Source: Mycolicibacterium rufum
GTDB taxonomy: Bacteria; Actinomycetota; Actinomycetes; Mycobacteriales; Mycobacteriaceae
Assembly: GCF_022374875.2 (NCBI RefSeq)
Contig: NZ_CP092427.2
Location: 4,960,001-5,024,000, forward strand
Length of the DNA stretch: 64,000 nucleotides
Reading direction: 5' to 3'
Shown here in pieces: positions 44,336-53,198 of this stretch; the stretch's first letter is position 1, and each line of letters begins with the position of its first letter. Position numbers and translations under genes: made by a program. Under the pieces are notes generated by a model, which was not told the origin of the DNA, did not search any database, and was given only the letters and a program-made list of their open reading frames with translations.

Positions 44336-45574
44336 CTAGGCCAACGAGACCGTGACGTCCCCGCCCTTGGGATCGGCGTCGGCGACCAGCGACCACGGTG
44401 CCCGGTAGACCCGCCCCGGCGCCGCCGGCCACAGCGTGCGCGTGGTGCCCAGCGCGCGACCGTCCTGCACGGCCCGCAGCACCGGCAACCGGCGGTACTC
44501 GTCGGTCCACAGCAGCAGGTCTCCACGCGCGGCAACCCCGCCGTCGGTCGAGACCAGCTGCGGGGCAGCCCATCTCAACGGCGGATCGACCCGGATGCGA
44601 GCCGCGGCGCAGACCGGCTCTGCCGTGTCATGCGTGCGCAGCCATTGCCGCACCGCGGTCGCGACGTGCCTGCCGTCGAGCGCGGCACCGTCGGCGGTGT
44701 CCACGGGATGCAGCAGGTTGCCCACCGCGAACACCCCGGGGCGGCTGGTCCGCAGCGCCGCGTCGACGGCCGGGCCGCGGGTCGCGGGGTCAATCTGCAC
44801 GCCGGCGGTCCGGGCCAATTCGTGGTCGGGGATCCAGTCGCCGGTGAACACCACAGTGTCGCAAGCGATGTCGTGACGCCGGCCGTCGCGTTCCACGGTG
44901 ACCGACTGCACCTGGCCCCTGCCGTGCACGGCGACCACCCGGGCGCTGGTCAGCACCGGGCCCTCGAGCAGCGCGCGGCCCGCGACGCGGAACGCGGCGT
45001 ACGCCTCGGCGCGGGGGTACCCGCTGACCATCGCCACCGTCGCGCACCCGGCGTCACGCAGCGTCAACACCGCCGACCAGCTGACCAGTTCGGCGCCGAC
45101 GATGACGGCGCGACTGCCGACGCGGCCGTGGTGCAGATGCACGAGGTTCTGCAGTTGTCCGGTGGTGTAGACGCCGTCGGGCCGGTCCCCGGGGATCAGC
45201 CGCGCCGGTCGCGGCCGCTCCCGCGCGCCGGTCGCCAGGATCACCGCGTCCGCGGTGACGGTGCGTACCCCGCGCGGAGAGGTGATCTGCAGCGTCCGAT
45301 CGCCGGCCCACCCGGTGACCATGGCCTCGGTCTCGAGGTTCGCGCCCGCGTCGGCGGCCATCGCGGTCAGCCGTCGGGCGTACGCCGGCCCGGAGATGAA
45401 TCGCCGCAGATCGCGCAGACCGTACCCGGGATGGTCGCTGTGGCGTGGGATTCCGCCGGTTTCGGCCTCCCGTTCGAGCACCAGCACCTCGCCGGCGACC
45501 TCCGGTGCCAGGGCGGCGGCGGCGGTCAACCCGGACGGTCCGCCGCCGACGATCGCGACTGCGACGCGGCTCAC
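44336..45574 (-). CDS. NAD(P)/FAD-dependent oxidoreductase, GlpB-like partner
   Basis: Flavoprotein of 412 aa in the Pyr_redox_2 fold. The FAD motif AIVGGGPSGLTAAAAL is at 8-23, a second Rossmann VIVGAELVSWSAVLTLRDAG at about 180, and ILATGARERPRPARLIPGDR and FTGDWIPDHEL are flanking flavin motifs. No CxxC redox pair is visible. The last ~80 residues (PPLRWAAPQLVSTD onward) form an extra beta-rich piece without cysteines. GTG 45574 overlaps the stop of the GlpA-like gene. It is the fourth gene of the leftward operon and presumably moves electrons from the GlpA-like subunit to a carrier. Confidence 0.85.
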   Translation of the reverse strand: MSRVAVAIVGGGPSGLTAAAALAPEVAGEVLVLEREAETGGIPRHSDHPGYGLRDLRRFISGPAYARRLTAMAADAGANLETEAMVTGWAGDRTLQITSPRGVRTVTADAVILATGARERPRPARLIPGDRPDGVYTTGQLQNLVHLHHGRVGSRAVIVGAELVSWSAVLTLRDAGCATVAMVSGYPRAEAYAAFRVAGRALLEGPVLTSARVVAVHGRGQVQSVTVERDGRRHDIACDTVVFTGDWIPDHELARTAGVQIDPATRGPAVDAALRTSRPGVFAVGNLLHPVDTADGAALDGRHVATAVRQWLRTHDTAEPVCAAARIRVDPPLRWAAPQLVSTDGGVAARGDLLLWTDEYRRLPVLRAVQDGRALGTTRTLWPAAPGRVYRAPWSLVADADPKGGDVTVSLA

Positions 45575-46956
45575 CGCGCGGTCCCGGCGGTCAGCAGCGC
45601 TGAGGTGTGCGCGCCGCAGTAGAAACCCTGGCAGCGCCCGTTCATCACCCGGGTGCGTCGGCGCAGGCCGTCCAGGTCGGCGGGCGGGATCGGGGAGGCG
45701 AACGCGTCGCGGATCTCGCCGGCACTGACCCGCTCGCAGAAACACACGATGCGACCGTATTCGGGGTCCGCGGCGATGCGGTCGGCGTCCTGGTAGGGAC
45801 GCACACCCGTCTCCCCGATGTTCGGCATCCGCGGCGGCGCGGGCAGCCCGTCGCGCTCGGTGACGTCGACGCCGGCCTCGGCGAGCAGACCGGAGACGTA
45901 CTCGGCCACCGCCATGCCCGACGTCAGGCCCGTCGACCGGATCCCGCCGACCAGGACGTAGCGCGCGGCGGCGTCGACGTCGATCAGGTAGTCGTCGTGA
46001 TCGCTGGCGGCGCGCAGACCGGCGTAGGTGGCGGTGATCTCCTCGTCGAACAGGGCGGGCATCAGCGCGCGTCCCTTCGAGACCAGGAAGTCGAAGCCGC
46101 TCTCGGAGGTGCCGGTCGCGGTGCGGTCGGTCAGGTTCTCCGACGTGGGGCCCACCATCACGTTGCCGTAGATGGTCGGGCTGACGAGCACACCCTTGCC
46201 TCGCGACGACGGCACCGCCAGCACGATGACCGGGACCATCGGCCGGGCGAGCTTGTCGAACACCAGGAGTTCGCCGCGCCGGGGGGTGACGGTGAAGCGC
46301 TGGTGGCCGAACGCGGCGTCGAGATGGTCGGCGCCCAGCCCGGCCGCGTTGATGACCCACCGGGCCCGGACGTCCCCGCGGGTGGTGTGCAGGGTGGTGT
46401 GGTCCGCTTCGGCCGTCGCGGCGGTGACCCGCGCGCCGCGCAGCAGCGTCGCCCCGCGGGCCACGGCGTCGGTGGCCAGCGCCAGGTTCGTGGTCCAGGT
46501 GCAGATGATCGACTCACCGGGCACGCTCAGCCCGGCGAGTGCGCCCGGCCCCAGATCAGGCACGCGCCGGTAGATCTCCTCGGCCTGCACCAGGCCGCAG
46601 TCGCGGTAGCCGTTGCTCTCGGCCTTGACGATCAGGCCGGGCAGCGCGTCGGCCTCCTCCTCGGTCCAGGCGACCAGCATCGCCCCGGTGCGCTCGACCG
46701 GGATGCCGGTCTGCTCGGCGTACGCGCCGAGCAGGTCGTAGCCGCGGGCGACGAGCCGGGACTCCAGCGTGCCGGGCGTCGCGTCGAATCCGGTGTGCAG
46801 CAACGCGGTGTTGGCCTTGCTGGTGCCGTCCCCGACGTCGTCGCGGGCCTCGACCAGGGTCACCGACAGGCGGGTGCCGGCCAGAGCCCGGGCGATCGCG
46901 CATCCGACGATGCCGGCTCCGACGACGACGACGTCGGAGGTGACGTCGGAACTCAT
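45571..46956 (-). CDS. FAD-dependent glycerol-3-phosphate dehydrogenase-like protein with BFD [2Fe-2S] domain
   Basis: GlpA-type dehydrogenase of 461 aa. The N-terminal DAO fold (VVVVGAGIVGCAIARALAG; SKANTALLHTGFDA; FTVTPRRGELLVFDK) resembles sn-glycerol-3-phosphate dehydrogenase. The C-terminal BFD-like [2Fe-2S] domain has cysteines at about 405 and 407 (IVCFCERVSAG) and 442 and 447 (GRCQGFYCGAHTS). The ATG overlaps the kinase stop (ATGA). Substrate is a phosphorylated polyol or amino-alcohol made by the neighbouring FGGY kinase; glycerol-3-phosphate is the default. Electron flow to the GlpB-like flavoprotein through the iron-sulphur cluster is inferred. Confidence 0.88.
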   Translation of the reverse strand: MSSDVTSDVVVVGAGIVGCAIARALAGTRLSVTLVEARDDVGDGTSKANTALLHTGFDATPGTLESRLVARGYDLLGAYAEQTGIPVERTGAMLVAWTEEEADALPGLIVKAESNGYRDCGLVQAEEIYRRVPDLGPGALAGLSVPGESIICTWTTNLALATDAVARGATLLRGARVTAATAEADHTTLHTTRGDVRARWVINAAGLGADHLDAAFGHQRFTVTPRRGELLVFDKLARPMVPVIVLAVPSSRGKGVLVSPTIYGNVMVGPTSENLTDRTATGTSESGFDFLVSKGRALMPALFDEEITATYAGLRAASDHDDYLIDVDAAARYVLVGGIRSTGLTSGMAVAEYVSGLLAEAGVDVTERDGLPAPPRMPNIGETGVRPYQDADRIAADPEYGRIVCFCERVSAGEIRDAFASPIPPADLDGLRRRTRVMNGRCQGFYCGAHTSALLTAGTAR

Positions 46957-48374
46957 GGCGTGCTCTCCTCTACAGCGTGGCGCCAACGCGCCAGGAAGTC
47001 GGCGGCCCGAGCGGCGGGCCATTCCGGGTGATAGGTGTGCTGCGGCGCCCAGTCGCCGACCGCGTCGGCGACGGCCAGGCCGGGTTCGACCGCCAGCCGG
47101 GCGCACGCCGCGGCGCCGAGCGCGGTGGCGTGGGGTGACGGATAGACGTCGACGGGAAGGCGGGCGAGGTCGGCCTGCGCCTGCATCAGTGCCGCCGACC
47201 GGGTCAGTCCGCCGTCGACGCGCAGCCGGGTCAGCGGCCGGCCGAGATCGGCGGACACCAGTTCGGTCAGTGCGGTCACCTGGGCGGCGATGCCTTCGAG
47301 CAAGGCACGCACGAGCTGCCCCCGGCCGCTGGCCAGGGTCATTCCGGTGAAGCTGGCGGTGGCCGCGGCGTTCCACCACGGGGCGGCCAGGCCTGCCAGG
47401 GCGGGCACGCAGAGCACGCCGTCGCTCGAGGGTGCGGCCACGGCGTCGATCTGGTCGGCGGCGGGCACGAGGCCGAGGTCGACGGCCCACCGGACGGCCG
47501 AGGCCGCCGTGTAGACCTGGCCGTCGACGCAGTATGCGGTCTCTTCACGCAGCCGCCACGCCACCGAGGTGGTCAGCCCCCACCGGGAGCGCACGGGTTC
47601 GGTGCCGAGCTGGGCCAGCAGAAACGCCCCGGTGCCGTAGGTGCATTTCGCCGAGCCCGCCTCGAGGCAGCTCTCGGCGAGCAGCGCGGCCTGCTGGTCG
47701 ACGATCAGCCCACCGACGGGAAGCGTCGGCCCGAACACGTCGGTGTGGCCGACGATCTGGTCGCACGCGACGATCTCGGGTAGGGCCTCCCCGGCCAGCC
47801 CGAACAGGGCCAGCAGGTCGTCGTCCCACACCGCGTCGTCCAACGACGTCAGCAGTGATCGGCTGGCGGTCGAGGCGTCGGTGACGAACGCGCCGCAGAG
47901 CCGGTGCACCAGCCAGGTGTCGGTGGTCGTGACGACGCCGTCGCGCGTCAGGTTGGCGCGGATCCACGCCATCTTCGGCGCGGAGAAGTACGGGTCCAGG
48001 ACGAGTCCGGTCCGTCGGGCGATGTCGTCGCCGTGGCCGGCCAGCCGCGCGCAGAGCGACTCGGCGCGCCGGTCCTGCCAGACGATCGCCGGGGTGAGCG
48101 GGCGTCCGCTGCCGCGATCCCAGGCCAGGACGGTCTCGCCTTGGTTCGCGAGCGCCACCGCGCGCACGGGCACGCCGGCGTCGGCGAGCGCCCGCCGCCC
48201 GGCGGTGACCATGCTGTCGAAGAGCGCTTCGGGGTCTTGCTCGACGCCGCCGCCGGGCAGGTACTCCGGACGTAGCGGCACCTCGGCCAGCGCGCACACC
48301 CGGCCGGTGTCGTCGACGACGACGGCCTTGGTCCCCGAGGTGCCCTGGTCGATCGCCAGGAGGTGTCCGGTCAC
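46953..48374 (-). CDS. FGGY-family carbohydrate kinase (glycerol kinase-like)
   Basis: ATP-dependent kinase of 473 aa. Phosphate-1 motif LLAIDQGTSGTKAVVVDD opens the protein; QGETVLAWDRGSGRPLTPAIVWQDRRAE is typical of glycerol kinases. The YGTGAFLLAQLG segment is the phosphate-2 loop and DGGLTRSAALMQAQADL the adenosine motif. Sequence divergence from GlpK (for example in the substrate loop WDDDLLALFGLAGEALPEI) leaves the sugar or alcohol open. GTG 48374 overlaps the permease stop (GTGA). It is the second gene of the permease-kinase-dehydrogenase-oxidoreductase operon. Confidence 0.88.
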   Translation of the reverse strand: MTGHLLAIDQGTSGTKAVVVDDTGRVCALAEVPLRPEYLPGGGVEQDPEALFDSMVTAGRRALADAGVPVRAVALANQGETVLAWDRGSGRPLTPAIVWQDRRAESLCARLAGHGDDIARRTGLVLDPYFSAPKMAWIRANLTRDGVVTTTDTWLVHRLCGAFVTDASTASRSLLTSLDDAVWDDDLLALFGLAGEALPEIVACDQIVGHTDVFGPTLPVGGLIVDQQAALLAESCLEAGSAKCTYGTGAFLLAQLGTEPVRSRWGLTTSVAWRLREETAYCVDGQVYTAASAVRWAVDLGLVPAADQIDAVAAPSSDGVLCVPALAGLAAPWWNAAATASFTGMTLASGRGQLVRALLEGIAAQVTALTELVSADLGRPLTRLRVDGGLTRSAALMQAQADLARLPVDVYPSPHATALGAAACARLAVEPGLAVADAVGDWAPQHTYHPEWPAARAADFLARWRHAVEESTP

Positions 48375-49861
48375 TCCCGCAGCTCGGCGTCGATGGAATG
48401 CATGTCGGGCATCGTCAGTCCGTGCCGGCCGCGGCGGATCAGCAGGTAACCCAGGTACGCGGCGCCGATGGCGACCATGACCAGGACGTAGGCCCACGCC
48501 TGCTTGAACGCGGCGTCGCGGAACAGGGCCAGCTCGAAGGCCAGCCAGACGACCGCTACCACCAGGATCGGGATCTCCCACACTCCGAGGTCGAACTTGC
48601 CGTTCACGGGAAGCGACGCGCGCTTGACCAAGTAGAGCACCACGGTCGAGGCGTACATGACAGCCGGGAGCAGTGTCGCGGCACTGAACAGCGTGAACAG
48701 CGCGGTCTCGGAGTGCGCGAAGATCGCCAGGATCAGCTGCGCCAGCGCCAGGTAGAGCAGGGTGGCCTTGAACGGGGTGTGGAAGCGCGGCGAGATCTGG
48801 TTCCACTGCTGCCAGCCCGGGAAGCGTTCGTCGCGCGACATCGCCCAGGTGAGTCGCACGCCGGTGATCATGATGACCAGTCCGCAGGCGAAGATCGCGA
48901 GAACCACCATCAGCAGCAGCAGGGTCGCGACCACCGACCCGAGGGTGGTCTTGATGACGTCGGCGATCGGGGTGCCCGACTCGGCCAGTGCGACGGGATC
49001 CCCGGCGGCCAGCGTCACCGCGATCAGGAACACGAAACCCAGCACGCCCGACGCCAGCACCGCATTGCACATCGCGCGCGGCACCACCCGCTCGGGGTCG
49101 TGGGTCTCCTCGGCCAGGTTCGCCGCGGATTCGAAGCCGACGATGGTGAACGCGCCGAGCAGGAAGCCGAGCATCCACGGGCCGGCCGACGTCCAGTCGC
49201 CGAAGCTCCAGAACCCCTCAGCCGGGACGGCGCCCTTGCTGAACAGGTTCGAGAAGTCCATGTCGCCGCGCACCGCGGCGACGACCAGCAGCAGTACCGT
49301 CAGCAGCGCCATCCCGATGAGCTCGAGGGTGACCAGGCTGTTGTTGACCCGCTCGGCCCACGGGGTGGAGAACGCGACCAGCAGCGCCTGCAGGACCAGC
49401 ACGCCGGCGGTCATCACCCACGCGATCGTCGCGGTGCTCTCGTAGTCGAGCAGGACGGGCAGGATCGTCGAGGCGATCGTGTAGTCGACCGCGACCACGA
49501 CGATCGCCAGGAACGTGAACGAGATCCAGCCGATGATCCAGCCCAGGATCGGGTTGGCCAGCCGCGACATCCACTGGTAGTGGTAGCCGGTGACCGGGAT
49601 CCGGGAGGCCAGCGCACCGAGCACGAACGCCACCGCCAACTGCCCGACCACCGCGATCGGCCACGTCCAGATGCCGACCGGCCCGGAGCTGTTGAGCACC
49701 GCCCCGTAGGTGGTGAAGATGCCTGTCGCGATCGAGACGAACGCGAACGCGACCGCGAACGAGGCGAACCGGCCGGTTCTGCGCTCCAGAGACTGCGTGT
49801 AGCCGAACTGCGCGAGGTCCGCGGAGTCGCGGGAATCGCTGCGCGAGGACGGATCGGTCAC
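48371..49861 (-). CDS. APC-superfamily amino acid/choline-type permease (ACT family)
   Basis: Inner-membrane transporter of 496 aa with about twelve hydrophobic helices. It opens FGYTQSLERRTGRFASFAVAFAFVSIATGIF and has the APC consensus ALASRIPVTGYHYQWMSRLANP. LGAFTIVGFESAANLAEETHDPERVVPRAM is the diagnostic helix of the amino acid/choline transporter branch, whose members carry choline, ethanolamine-like compounds and GABA. GTG 49861 follows AGGAGG (complement of 49866-49871). It heads the leftward operon. A nitrogenous substrate is suggested by family but clashes with a polyol-kinase pathway, which makes the operon interesting. Confidence 0.9.
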   Translation of the reverse strand: MTDPSSRSDSRDSADLAQFGYTQSLERRTGRFASFAVAFAFVSIATGIFTTYGAVLNSSGPVGIWTWPIAVVGQLAVAFVLGALASRIPVTGYHYQWMSRLANPILGWIIGWISFTFLAIVVVAVDYTIASTILPVLLDYESTATIAWVMTAGVLVLQALLVAFSTPWAERVNNSLVTLELIGMALLTVLLLVVAAVRGDMDFSNLFSKGAVPAEGFWSFGDWTSAGPWMLGFLLGAFTIVGFESAANLAEETHDPERVVPRAMCNAVLASGVLGFVFLIAVTLAAGDPVALAESGTPIADVIKTTLGSVVATLLLLMVVLAIFACGLVIMITGVRLTWAMSRDERFPGWQQWNQISPRFHTPFKATLLYLALAQLILAIFAHSETALFTLFSAATLLPAVMYASTVVLYLVKRASLPVNGKFDLGVWEIPILVVAVVWLAFELALFRDAAFKQAWAYVLVMVAIGAAYLGYLLIRRGRHGLTMPDMHSIDAELRE

Positions 49862-49876
49862 AGGGCCTCCTGAAGT

Positions 49877-49888
49877 TGGTATAGACCA
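49877..49888. promoter_or_regulatory. HutC/GntR-type operator between the permease operon and its regulator
   Basis: TGGTATAGACCA contains GT-A-TA-G-AC, the GTnTAnAC core of HutC-subfamily sites. With its flanks (GT before, CT after) it resembles the DasR/NagR response element ACTGGTCTAGACCACT. It lies 16 bp from the permease start and 113 bp from the gntR-type start. Confidence 0.7.
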
Positions 49889-49889
49889 C

Positions 49890-49902
49890 TTGGTTGAACC
49901 AA
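49890..49902. promoter_or_regulatory. second palindrome TTGGTTGAACCAA next to the HutC site
   Basis: Perfect 13-bp palindrome (6-bp arms, one central base), 1 bp from the operator above. It could be a second dimer site or part of the permease promoter. Confidence 0.45.
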
Positions 49903-49989
49903 AGTATCGGGGTGCTGACCCCGTCCGTCAACGCCAGGCGCGGATGTTTTACCTGGCCGTCATGCGCGCCCGGGCCGCACCGCCGCGGC

Positions 49990-49995
49990 TACGCT
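49990..49995 (+). promoter_or_regulatory. -10 box TACGCT of the leaderless gntR-type gene
   Basis: The hexamer ends 6 nt before ATG 50002. This decides the start against longer upstream in-frame options. Confidence 0.6.
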
Positions 49996-50001
49996 GCAGG
50001 G

Positions 50002-50727
50002 ATGGCTTCGGGCACGCCGCTCTACATGTCGATCGCCGCGGACGTCCGCGACCGGATCGCCACCGAGCAGTTGGGCCCGCACACGCTGTTGCCGTCGGAG
50101 CGGGAGCTCGCCGAACAGCACGGCGTCAGCCGCATGACCGCGCGGCAGGCGCTGTCGCTGCTGGAGAGCGAGGGGGCGGTGTACCGCAAGCCCCCGCGCG
50201 GCACGTTCGTCGCCGAGCCGCGGGTCCGCTTCCACGTCGGCAGCTTCTCCGAGGAGGTGGCCCGGATGGGCCGCCGGCCCGCGGCCAAGCTGCTGTGGGC
50301 CGAGCACCAGATCGCCAAGCCGGCGGTCCGGCGCGCGCTGGACCTGCCCGAGGGGGCCGCCGTGCACGTCTTCCACCGGTTGCGCAGCGTCGACGACGTC
50401 CCGTTCGCGTTGGAGACCACGTTCCTGCCGGCCGACCTGACCCCCGACATCCTCACCGAGCCCGACGACGGATCGCTGTGGGCGCTGCTGCGCTCGCGCT
50501 ACGGCATCGAGCTGGCCCGCTCGACGGCCGTGCTCGAGTCGATCGTGCTCGACGACGCGTCCAGCGTGCAGCTGGGAGTACGCGCCGGCTCGGCCGGCAC
50601 GCTGCTCACCCGCAGCACCCGGGACGTGCAGGGCCGGTGTGTGGAGTACGCCCGCGACGTCTACCGGGCCGACCGGGCGGCGTTCGAGGTGTCCGAGGAC
50701 CTGGGCGCGCGGCTGTCCTCGGTCTGA
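50002..50727 (+). CDS. GntR/HutC-family transcriptional regulator
   Basis: Regulator of 241 aa. The winged helix-turn-helix is at about 10-75 ([60 protein letters not shown] text, given here only in outline), with PSEREL and SRMTARQAL as the key DNA-contact stretches. The C-terminal UTRA effector domain covers ~90-235 ([34 protein letters not shown]). HutC-type proteins often sense phosphorylated sugars or amines, so the kinase product is a likely ligand. It diverges from the permease operon, whose promoter carries a HutC-type operator. Confidence 0.93.
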   Translation: MASGTPLYMSIAADVRDRIATEQLGPHTLLPSERELAEQHGVSRMTARQALSLLESEGAVYRKPPRGTFVAEPRVRFHVGSFSEEVARMGRRPAAKLLWAEHQIAKPAVRRALDLPEGAAVHVFHRLRSVDDVPFALETTFLPADLTPDILTEPDDGSLWALLRSRYGIELARSTAVLESIVLDDASSVQLGVRAGSAGTLLTRSTRDVQGRCVEYARDVYRADRAAFEVSEDLGARLSSV

Positions 50728-50779
50728 GCCCCCGCGGACCTCGGCTGCGCCGCTTTTCGGTCCCGTAAGCTCGCTATTC

Positions 50780-51409
50780 GTGCAAGCGCGACGGCGTCTC
50801 GGGGTGATGGGCGGGACCTTCGACCCCATCCACAACGGGCACCTGGTCGCGGCGAGCGAGGTGGCAGACCTGTTCGACCTCGACGAGGTGGTGTTCGTGC
50901 CGACCGGGCAGCCGTGGCAGAAGCGCACCCGGTCGGTGACCGCCGCTGAGGACCGCTACCTGATGACCGTCATCGCCACCGCGTCCAATCCCCGGTTCTC
51001 GGTCAGCCGCGTCGACATCGACCGCGGCGGACCCACCTACACCAAGGACACGTTGCGCGACCTGCGCACCCTCAACCCGGATGCCGACCTGTACTTCATC
51101 ACCGGCGCCGATGCCCTGGCGTCGATCCTGTCGTGGCAGAACTGGGAGGAGATGTTCTCCATCGCCCGCTTCGTCGGCGTCAGCAGGCCCGGCTACGAAC
51201 TCGACGGCAAGCACATCTCCGCGGCGATGGCCGAGTTACCCGCCGACGCCCTGCACCTGGTCGAGGTGCCCGCGCTGGCCATCTCGTCGACCGACTGCCG
51301 GGAGCGCGCCGAGAAGACCCGCCCCATCTGGTATCTCGTGCCCGACGGCGTCGTGCAGTACGTCGCGAAGCGCAACCTGTACGCCGCAGAAGAAGGAGAC
51401 CCGACCTGA
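50780..51409 (+). CDS. nadD: nicotinate-nucleotide adenylyltransferase
   Basis: NAD-synthesis enzyme of 209 aa that couples ATP with nicotinate mononucleotide. The nucleotidyltransferase motif reads [18 protein letters not shown] (HxGH-type) and the C-terminal [11 protein letters not shown] matches the ISSTxIR signature. GTG 50780 follows TAAGCT (50766-50771) at 8 nt and gives a length close to the M. tuberculosis enzyme (Rv2421c); longer in-frame starts would overlap the gntR-type gene. The next gene, rsfS, overlaps the stop. Confidence 0.95.
   Translation: MQARRRLGVMGGTFDPIHNGHLVAASEVADLFDLDEVVFVPTGQPWQKRTRSVTAAEDRYLMTVIATASNPRFSVSRVDIDRGGPTYTKDTLRDLRTLNPDADLYFITGADALASILSWQNWEEMFSIARFVGVSRPGYELDGKHISAAMAELPADALHLVEVPALAISSTDCRERAEKTRPIWYLVPDGVVQYVAKRNLYAAEEGDPT
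51393..51408 (+). promoter_or_regulatory. ribosome site and CTG start of rsfS
   Basis: AAGGAGA (51393-51399) is followed after 6 nt by CTG (51406-51408), which overlaps the nadD stop as CTGA. The first ordinary start codon in frame, ATG 51433, has no ribosome site in range. Confidence 0.65.
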
Positions 51410-51786
51410 CCGCCACAGCAGAAGCCATCCACATGGCCGAGGTCGCCGCGCGTGCGGCCGCGGCCAAGCTGGCCGACGACGTCGTCGTCATCGACGTGTC
51501 CGACCAGCTCGTCATCACCGACTGCTTCGTCATCGCCTCGGCGTCCAATGAACGCCAGGTCAACGCGATCGTCGACGAGGTCGAAGAGAAGATGCGCCAG
51601 GCCGGGTACAAGCCGGCACGGCGCGAAGGAACCCGCGAAGGCCGGTGGACCCTGCTGGACTACGTCGACGTGGTCGTGCACATCCAGCACCAGGACGAGC
51701 GCAACTTCTATGCCCTGGACCGGTTGTGGCGGGACTGCCCACTGGTGCCGGTCGATCTGGACGGTGCGGCCGGGGACGACGCATGA
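51406..51786 (+). CDS. rsfS: ribosomal silencing factor RsfS
   Basis: Protein of 126 aa if CTG is used. It binds L14 and blocks 30S-50S joining in nutrient-poor cells. The conserved DUF143 core is [39 protein letters not shown], then [32 protein letters not shown]. With CTG the N-terminus reads (M)[14 protein letters not shown], close to the N-terminus I recall for M. tuberculosis Rv2420c, and the length equals that protein. With ATG 51433 it would lose nine residues. It overlaps nadD and gpgP at its two ends. Confidence 0.93.
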   Translation: MTATAEAIHMAEVAARAAAAKLADDVVVIDVSDQLVITDCFVIASASNERQVNAIVDEVEEKMRQAGYKPARREGTREGRWTLLDYVDVVVHIQHQDERNFYALDRLWRDCPLVPVDLDGAAGDDA

Positions 51787-52460
51787 CGATCCGCCGGCTG
51801 GTGATGCTGCGGCACGGGCAGACCGAGTTCAATGCCGGCAGCCGCATGCAGGGTCAGCTGGACACCGACCTCTCCGACCTGGGCCGTGAGCAGGCTGTCG
51901 CCGCGGCCGAGGTGCTCGCCAAACGTCAGCCGCTGCTGATCATCTCGTCGGACCTGCGGCGCGCGCTCGACACCGCCGTCGCCCTCGGGGACCGCTGCGG
52001 TCAGCCGGTGAACATCGACGCCCGGTTGCGCGAGACGCATCTGGGGGACTGGCAGGGGATGACGCATCTCGAGGTCGACGACGTCGCCCCCGGCGCGCGG
52101 CTGGCGTGGCGCGAGGATGCGCGCTGGGCCCCGCACGGCGGCGAGAGCCGGGTCGACGTCGCCGACCGCAGCCTGCCGCTGGTGCGCGAACTCGTGGCGG
52201 GTCAACCGGAGTGGGGCGTCGAGGATCCGGACCGGCCGGTGGTGCTGGTGGCGCACGGCGGCCTGATCGCGGCGCTGACCGCGGCCCTGCTGCATCTGCC
52301 GGTCGACAACTGGCCCGTGCTGGGCGGGATGGGCAACGCCAGCTGGGTGCAACTGGCCGGGCACACCCGCGCCGGCGGTGCGCCCGCACAGTTCGACGAC
52401 ATCCGGTGGCGCCTCGATGTGTGGAACGCCTCGGCGCAGGTCGCCAACGATGTCCTCTGA
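51783..52460 (+). CDS. gpgP: glucosyl-3-phosphoglycerate phosphatase
   Basis: Histidine-phosphatase-superfamily enzyme of 225 aa that dephosphorylates glucosyl-3-phosphoglycerate, an early step toward methylglucose lipopolysaccharides. The catalytic RHG motif is in [21 protein letters not shown] at residues 7-27, the second arginine in [11 protein letters not shown], a glutamate in [10 protein letters not shown] and the distal histidine in [15 protein letters not shown] 51783 overlaps the rsfS stop. Assignment follows family sequence and the invariant pairing with octT (Rv2419c-Rv2418c). Confidence 0.92.
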   Translation: MTIRRLVMLRHGQTEFNAGSRMQGQLDTDLSDLGREQAVAAAEVLAKRQPLLIISSDLRRALDTAVALGDRCGQPVNIDARLRETHLGDWQGMTHLEVDDVAPGARLAWREDARWAPHGGESRVDVADRSLPLVRELVAGQPEWGVEDPDRPVVLVAHGGLIAALTAALLHLPVDNWPVLGGMGNASWVQLAGHTRAGGAPAQFDDIRWRLDVWNASAQVANDVL

Positions 52461-53196
52461 GACGGACCCCGGCCGTCGCACCCTGCTCGTCTTCTGCGAT
52501 TCGCTGTCCTACTACGGCCCGACCGGGGGCCTACCCGCCGACGATCCGCGCATCTGGCCGAACATCGTTGCGCGACAACTCGACTGGGACGTAGAGGTGA
52601 TCGGCCGGATCGGCTGGACCAGCCGTGACGTGTGGTGGGCGGCGACCCAGGATCCGCGGTCGTGGGCGGCGCTGCCCCGCGCGGGTGCGGTGATCTTCGC
52701 GACCTCGGGCATGGATTCGCTGCCCTCGCCGTTGCCGACGGCGCTGCGGGAACTGATCCGATACGTGCGGCCACCGCGGGTGCGGCGCTGGGTGCGCGAC
52801 GGCTATGCCTGGGCGCAGCCCCGGTTCTCGCCGATCGCCCGTGCCGCGCTGCCCCCACATCTGACCGTCGAGTACCTCGAGATGACCAGGGCGGCGATTG
52901 ATTTCAACCGACCGGGGATCCCGGTGGTGGCCTCTCTGCCCTCGGTGCACATCGCCGCCACCTACGGCAAGGCCCACCATGGCCGGCCTGGCACCGTCGC
53001 CGCGATCACCCGCTGGGCCGGCGAGCACGACGTGCCGCTCGTCGACCTGAAGGCCGCGGTCGCCGACGAGGTGCTCAGCGGGCGCGGGAACCCCGACGGC
53101 ATCCACTGGAATTTCGAGGCCCACGAGGCGGTTGCCGGGCTGATGATCAAGGCGCTCGCCGAAGCCGGTGTGCCCGTCCTGGATTCGCGGAGCTGA
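52450..53196 (+). CDS. octT: diglucosylglycerate octanoyltransferase
   Basis: SGNH-like acyltransferase of 248 aa that octanoylates diglucosylglycerate on the way to methylglucose lipopolysaccharide. The nucleophile block is FCDSLSYYG, and the closing [20 protein letters not shown] holds the Asp-x-x-His pair. [12 protein letters not shown] and [11 protein letters not shown] are intermediate SGNH blocks. It starts 11 nt inside gpgP (ATG 52450), so the two are tightly coupled. It corresponds to Rv2418c, known from work on thermophilic mycobacteria. Cytoplasmic. Confidence 0.9.
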   Translation: MSSETDPGRRTLLVFCDSLSYYGPTGGLPADDPRIWPNIVARQLDWDVEVIGRIGWTSRDVWWAATQDPRSWAALPRAGAVIFATSGMDSLPSPLPTALRELIRYVRPPRVRRWVRDGYAWAQPRFSPIARAALPPHLTVEYLEMTRAAIDFNRPGIPVVASLPSVHIAATYGKAHHGRPGTVAAITRWAGEHDVPLVDLKAAVADEVLSGRGNPDGIHWNFEAHEAVAGLMIKALAEAGVPVLDSRS

Positions 53197-53198
53197 CG

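Noticed and set aside
48398..49873. Plus-strand 491-codon frame opposite the permease
   Set aside because: It is rich in Gln/Arg/Asp/His, the usual antisense of hydrophobic codons; the minus strand encodes a complete transporter.
44255..50727. Insertion-sequence ends flanking the inserted module
   Set aside because: No transposase, target duplication or matching terminal inverted repeats were found at both boundaries; only one hairpin is present on the left side.
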